This document shows, one piece after another, positions 60,823 through 64,000 of a stretch of 64,000 bases of DNA (positions are counted from its first letter, which is position 1; every line of letters starts with the position of its first letter). Under the pieces are notes generated by a model. The model saw only the letters and a list, made by a program, of their open reading frames with translations. It was not told the origin of the DNA and did not search any database. The position numbers and the translations under genes were made by a program. The stretch covers positions 31,615 to 95,614 of the forward strand of contig NZ_FNES01000016.1 of assembly GCF_900100195.1 (NCBI RefSeq), given 5' to 3'. This DNA comes from Billgrantia gudaonensis. Its GTDB lineage: Bacteria > Pseudomonadota > Gammaproteobacteria > Pseudomonadales > Halomonadaceae.

Positions 60823-63800
60823 CCCGAGCGACCTGAACCGGCCGCCCGCAGCACGCCCAGCAACCCCTGCAACGGGTGGGGCAGCGCGGTATCGGAGAGG
60901 CGCCGGGCCTGGCTCCGGCACGAGTAGCCGGTGGCCAGCAGGCGGCCGGCGTTGGCCTCATTCTCCACCACCGGCTGCCACGACTGGGCGTAGACGGTCT
61001 TCGAGGTCTCGCGGTTGCGGGCCTCGTGGCCGTAGGTGCCGGACATGCCGCAGCAGCCGGTGGCCACCAGTTCGAGCTCCAGGCCGAAGGCGGCGAACAC
61101 CCGCTGCCAGGCGCCGGGCGCGCCCGGGGCGGTGGTCTTCTCGGTGCAGTGGGCAAGCAGCTTGAAGCCGGGGTCGGCGAGCGTACGGTCCTCGGTAGCG
61201 AGCCGGCGGCCTAGGGACGACGCCAGGGTTGAAGAGTGAGCGACCAGCCACTCCTGCAGCAGCTGCACCTCGGGCACGGCGTCCGGACCCAGGGCGTGCA
61301 CGTACTCCTGGCGGTAGGTCAGCGTCATGGCCGGGTCGATGCCCACCAGCGGCACGCCGAACTCGGCCAGGGTGCGCAGGCGCGCGGCCTGTTTCTCGGC
61401 GGTACGCTCGAAGGCGCCGAGAAAGCCCTGGACGTTGAGCGGCTTGCCGTTGGGGCTGAACGGGGCGACGAACACCCGCACGTCGAGCCGGCCGAGCAGC
61501 TCGACGATGTCCATCACCAGCTTGGCTTCGTAGAAGCTGGTGAAGGCGTCCTGCACCAGCACCACGCTGTTGGCCTTCTGCGCCGCGGTGAGCCGGCCCA
61601 GCGCGGTGGGCGTGGCCTCGGCGATGCCCCAGGCGGCGAGCTGTTTCTTGAGGTTCGCCCGCGACAGGCGCGGCGTGTCGACCAGGCCCAGCGGCCCGGC
61701 CAGCAGCCGCTCGACCCAGCGCTGGCCCAGGGCGGCGTTGTAGAGCGGCGCCACGCGAGCCAGTGCCGGCATGACGAACTCCAGGCCGCCGACCAGGTAG
61801 TCGCGCAGCGGGCGCAGGTAGCGGCCGTGGTAGACCTCGAGAAAGCGCGCGCGCGAGTCCGGCACGTTGACCTTCACCGGGCACTGCCCGGCGCACGACT
61901 TGCACGCCAGACACCCCGCCATGGCCTCGTAGACTTCATGGGAGAAATCGTCTTCCCGGCCGCGGCGCAGGGTGTTGCGCAGCCGCAGCGGGAAGTCCCG
62001 GACGAAGCCCCAGGCGCCCTCGGCCTTCTTCTTGCGCGACTCCTCGACCAGGTCGATGCCGGCCTCGCCCTGCTGGCGCAGCCACTCGCGGATCAGGCTG
62101 GCGCGCCCCTTGGGCGAGTGGATGCGCTCGCGGGTGGCCTTCCACGACGGGCACATGGCGTCGTTCGGGTCGTAGTTGTAGCAGGCGCCGTTGCCGTTGC
62201 AGTAGACGGTGGCGGCGTGGGCCTGCCACGCCCGTTCGTCGATGGTGCGGTCGAGCTGGCCGCGGGTGGGCACGCCGTCGACGGTCAGCAGGCCCGGGTC
62301 CATGAGTTTGACGCTCTCTTCGCTGCGGCCTGCCCCCGATGTCCTGTCGTCAGAGTGAGGTTGGTCGGGTGTGGCGATCTTGCCCGGGTTGAGCTGGTTG
62401 TGCGGGTCGAAGGCGGCCTTGACCCGCTGCAGGCTGGGGTAGAGATCGCCGAAGACCTGCGGCGCGTACTCCGAGCGCACGCCCTTGCCGTGCTCGCCCC
62501 ACAGCAGGCCGTGGTATCGCTGCGTCAGCTCGGCGACCTCGTCGGAGACCTCGCGGATCAGCCGCTCCTGGGCCGGGTCCTTCATGTCGATGGCCGGGCG
62601 CACGTGCAGCACCCCGGCATCGACGTGGCCGAACATGCCGTAGGCCAGCCCCCGGGCGTCGAGCACGGCGCGGAACTCGCCGATGAACTCCGCCAGGTGC
62701 GCCGGCGGCACCGCGGTGTCCTCGACGAAGGGGATGGGGCGCTTCTCGCCCTGGACGTTGCCGAGCAGGCCCACGGCGCGCTTGCGCATGGCGTAGACCT
62801 TCTGGATCTGCGGCCGCCCCTCCGCCAGGGTATAGCCGAGGCGCGGCACGCTGGCATCCGTTTCCAGATGGCGGCAGAAGGCCCCGACGCGTTCGCTCAG
62901 GCGCTCGGGGTCGTCGTCGTTGAACTCGATCAGGTTGATGCCGTGCACCGGCGTCTCGCCGCTGGGGAAGAACTCGGCGACGCTGTCCCACACGAAGTCC
63001 TCGCGGGCCAGGCCCAGCACGGTGTCGTCCACCGTCTCGATGGAGGTGGGGGTGGCGCGGCTCGCCATGAGGGCCTTGGCGTCGCGCAAGGCGTCCATGA
63101 AGCCGGCGTAGCGCACGTTGACCAGCGTCGAATGCCGGGGGATGGGCAGTACGTTGAGCACGGCTTCGTTCAGCAGGCCCAGCGAGCCCTCCGAGCCGCA
63201 CAGCAGGCTGTTCAGGTCGAGCCGGCATTCGGCGTCGCGCAGGTGCGCCAGGTCGTAGCCGGTCAGGCAGCGGTTGAGCGGCGGGAAGGTGGCGGCGATG
63301 CGCTCCGCCTGGGTGTCGACGATCTCGCGGGCGGTGCGGTAGGCGCGGCCGGTGACGTCGTCGCGGCGGCACAGCGTCTCCAGTTCCGTCTCATCGACCG
63401 GGCGGCTCACCAGGCGTTCGCCGCCCAGCAGCAGCACGTCGAGCTCCAGCACGTGGTCGCGGGTCTTGCCGTACTCGCAACTGCCCTGGCCGCTGGCGTC
63501 GGTGGCGATCATGCCGCCGATCGTCGCCCGGTTGGAGGTCGAGAGCTCCGGGGCGAAGAACAGGCCGTGGGGCTTCAGGGCGGCGTTGAGCTGATCCTTG
63601 ACCACCCCGGCCTGCACGCGCACACGGCGGTTCGCCACGTCGATGTCGAGGATGGCGTTCATGTGCCGCGAGACGTCCACCACCAGGCCGTCGGTGAGCG
63701 ACTGGCCGTTGGTGCCGGTGCCGCCGCCGCGCGGGGCGAGCACCACCTGGCGGTGTTCCACCTGGCCGGCGAGGTGGGCGATGCGCGCCAGGTCGTCGGC

Positions 63801-63995
63801 ATGTTTGGGGTAGAGCACCGCCTGGGGCAGGCGCTGGTAGATGGAGTTGTCGGTGGCGAGCACCGTGCGGTTGGCGTAGTCGGGGGCGATCTCGCCCGCG
63901 AAGCCGGCGTCGGTCAGCGCCTCGAGGAAGCGCAGGTAGGGAGCGGCGAGGCGCGTGGCCGGGTCGGTGTGGGCCGTGTCCAGTCTGGCGATCAT
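60801..63995 (-). CDS. ydiJ: YdiJ-like FAD/Fe-S 2-hydroxyacid dehydrogenase
   Basis: The 1064-residue protein joins an FAD-binding (PCMH/VAO) domain (about 50-240, with APRGGGTGTNGQSL and SNRATIGGMIATDASGQGSC), a substrate-cap and FAD-oxidase C-terminal domain, an Fe-S domain near residue 697 (GCLACKSCAGQCPVKV) and a CCG-type C-terminal domain (near 980, GCCGMSGTYGHEARN). This is the architecture of E. coli YdiJ, reported as a D-2-hydroxyglutarate dehydrogenase. The ATG at 63995 gives a normal N-terminus five bases from the window edge, so an upstream start cannot be excluded. It is near full length. Its 3' end overlaps the GntR gene. Confidence 0.88.
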   Translation of the reverse strand: MIARLDTAHTDPATRLAAPYLRFLEALTDAGFAGEIAPDYANRTVLATDNSIYQRLPQAVLYPKHADDLARIAHLAGQVEHRQVVLAPRGGGTGTNGQSLTDGLVVDVSRHMNAILDIDVANRRVRVQAGVVKDQLNAALKPHGLFFAPELSTSNRATIGGMIATDASGQGSCEYGKTRDHVLELDVLLLGGERLVSRPVDETELETLCRRDDVTGRAYRTAREIVDTQAERIAATFPPLNRCLTGYDLAHLRDAECRLDLNSLLCGSEGSLGLLNEAVLNVLPIPRHSTLVNVRYAGFMDALRDAKALMASRATPTSIETVDDTVLGLAREDFVWDSVAEFFPSGETPVHGINLIEFNDDDPERLSERVGAFCRHLETDASVPRLGYTLAEGRPQIQKVYAMRKRAVGLLGNVQGEKRPIPFVEDTAVPPAHLAEFIGEFRAVLDARGLAYGMFGHVDAGVLHVRPAIDMKDPAQERLIREVSDEVAELTQRYHGLLWGEHGKGVRSEYAPQVFGDLYPSLQRVKAAFDPHNQLNPGKIATPDQPHSDDRTSGAGRSEESVKLMDPGLLTVDGVPTRGQLDRTIDERAWQAHAATVYCNGNGACYNYDPNDAMCPSWKATRERIHSPKGRASLIREWLRQQGEAGIDLVEESRKKKAEGAWGFVRDFPLRLRNTLRRGREDDFSHEVYEAMAGCLACKSCAGQCPVKVNVPDSRARFLEVYHGRYLRPLRDYLVGGLEFVMPALARVAPLYNAALGQRWVERLLAGPLGLVDTPRLSRANLKKQLAAWGIAEATPTALGRLTAAQKANSVVLVQDAFTSFYEAKLVMDIVELLGRLDVRVFVAPFSPNGKPLNVQGFLGAFERTAEKQAARLRTLAEFGVPLVGIDPAMTLTYRQEYVHALGPDAVPEVQLLQEWLVAHSSTLASSLGRRLATEDRTLADPGFKLLAHCTEKTTAPGAPGAWQRVFAAFGLELELVATGCCGMSGTYGHEARNRETSKTVYAQSWQPVVENEANAGRLLATGYSCRSQARRLSDTALPHPLQGLLGVLRAAGSGRSGQSAGVR

Positions 63996-64000
63996 GGTAT

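Noticed and set aside
1..64000. tRNA, rRNA, insertion sequences, integrases, phage genes
   Set aside because: None were found on reading through; the gaps are short and contain no cloverleaf, transposase or attachment-site features that I could support.

Overview
This 64 kb window is GC-rich, densely coded chromosome from a gammaproteobacterium. The nrdR-ribD-ribB-ribH-nusB-thiL-pgpA order, the three kinds of tripartite organic-acid transporter (TRAP-TAXI, TTT, TRAP-DctPQM) and the overall style suggest a Halomonas-like member of the Halomonadaceae. That assignment is inference from gene content; there is no rRNA in the window to prove it. I found no tRNA, rRNA, CRISPR array, insertion sequence or prophage, and no gene-free stretch longer than about 270 bases.

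Region by region. (1) 0-10.4 kb is housekeeping: a heptamer tandem repeat, a Lon protease with a heat-shock-type promoter, a DUF945 protein, the riboflavin/NusB/ThiL/PgpA operon headed by NrdR, and a DsbG-like periplasmic thiol protein. The riboflavin set has a RibB whose C-terminal half lacks zinc cysteines, and riboflavin synthase is absent from its usual place. (2) 10.4-27.1 kb is rich in sulfur genes. Tetrathionate reductase ttrBCA sits in one run with an OmpR-type two-component pair and has a perfect FNR box upstream. Next come a YgaP-like membrane protein, an exporter trio (outer-membrane protein, LolA-like protein, RND pump), a BigR/SqrR-type persulfide-sensing repressor, a persulfide dioxygenase, a second YgaP-like protein, an exported DsrE protein with a second perfect FNR box upstream, and an ACR3/BASS-type transporter. 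Two AT-rich inverted repeats of identical architecture lie upstream of bigR and of the transporter. (3) 27.1-29.3 kb has a beta-CASP RNase and a small prephenate-dehydratase-like protein. (4) 29.3-39.0 kb has a GntR regulator between a TRAP-TAXI transporter and a divergent operon of a split CHR transporter, a TctCBA transporter and a gamma-glutamyltransferase-family hydrolase.

(5) 39.1-53.4 kb is the most interesting part: two divergent operons around a 122-base intergenic region with overlapping palindromes. Leftward lie a CE4-family hydrolase of imidase/allantoinase type, TRAP DctP-DctQ-DctM, and two MmgE/PrpD proteins. Rightward lie an amidase, an AbrB-type membrane protein, a GntR/FCD regulator, an HTD2/MaoC-type enoyl-CoA hydratase, an acyl-CoA dehydrogenase, a class III CoA transferase and a CoA-ester lyase. 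The last four resemble the itaconate (ich/ict/ccl) module of Pseudomonas. Combined with an imidase-like enzyme and an amidase, the locus could take a cyclic imide or half-amide to a C4/C5 dicarboxylate, then to its CoA ester, then to acetyl-CoA plus pyruvate or glyoxylate. That route is a hypothesis.

(6) 53.3-60.8 kb encodes a GntR-controlled 2-oxoacid dehydrogenase-type complex (fused E1 alpha-beta, E2, E3) with two short-chain dehydrogenases, again around a palindromic divergent promoter. (7) 60.8-64.0 kb is a YdiJ-like FAD/Fe-S 2-hydroxyacid dehydrogenase that begins five bases before the window ends.
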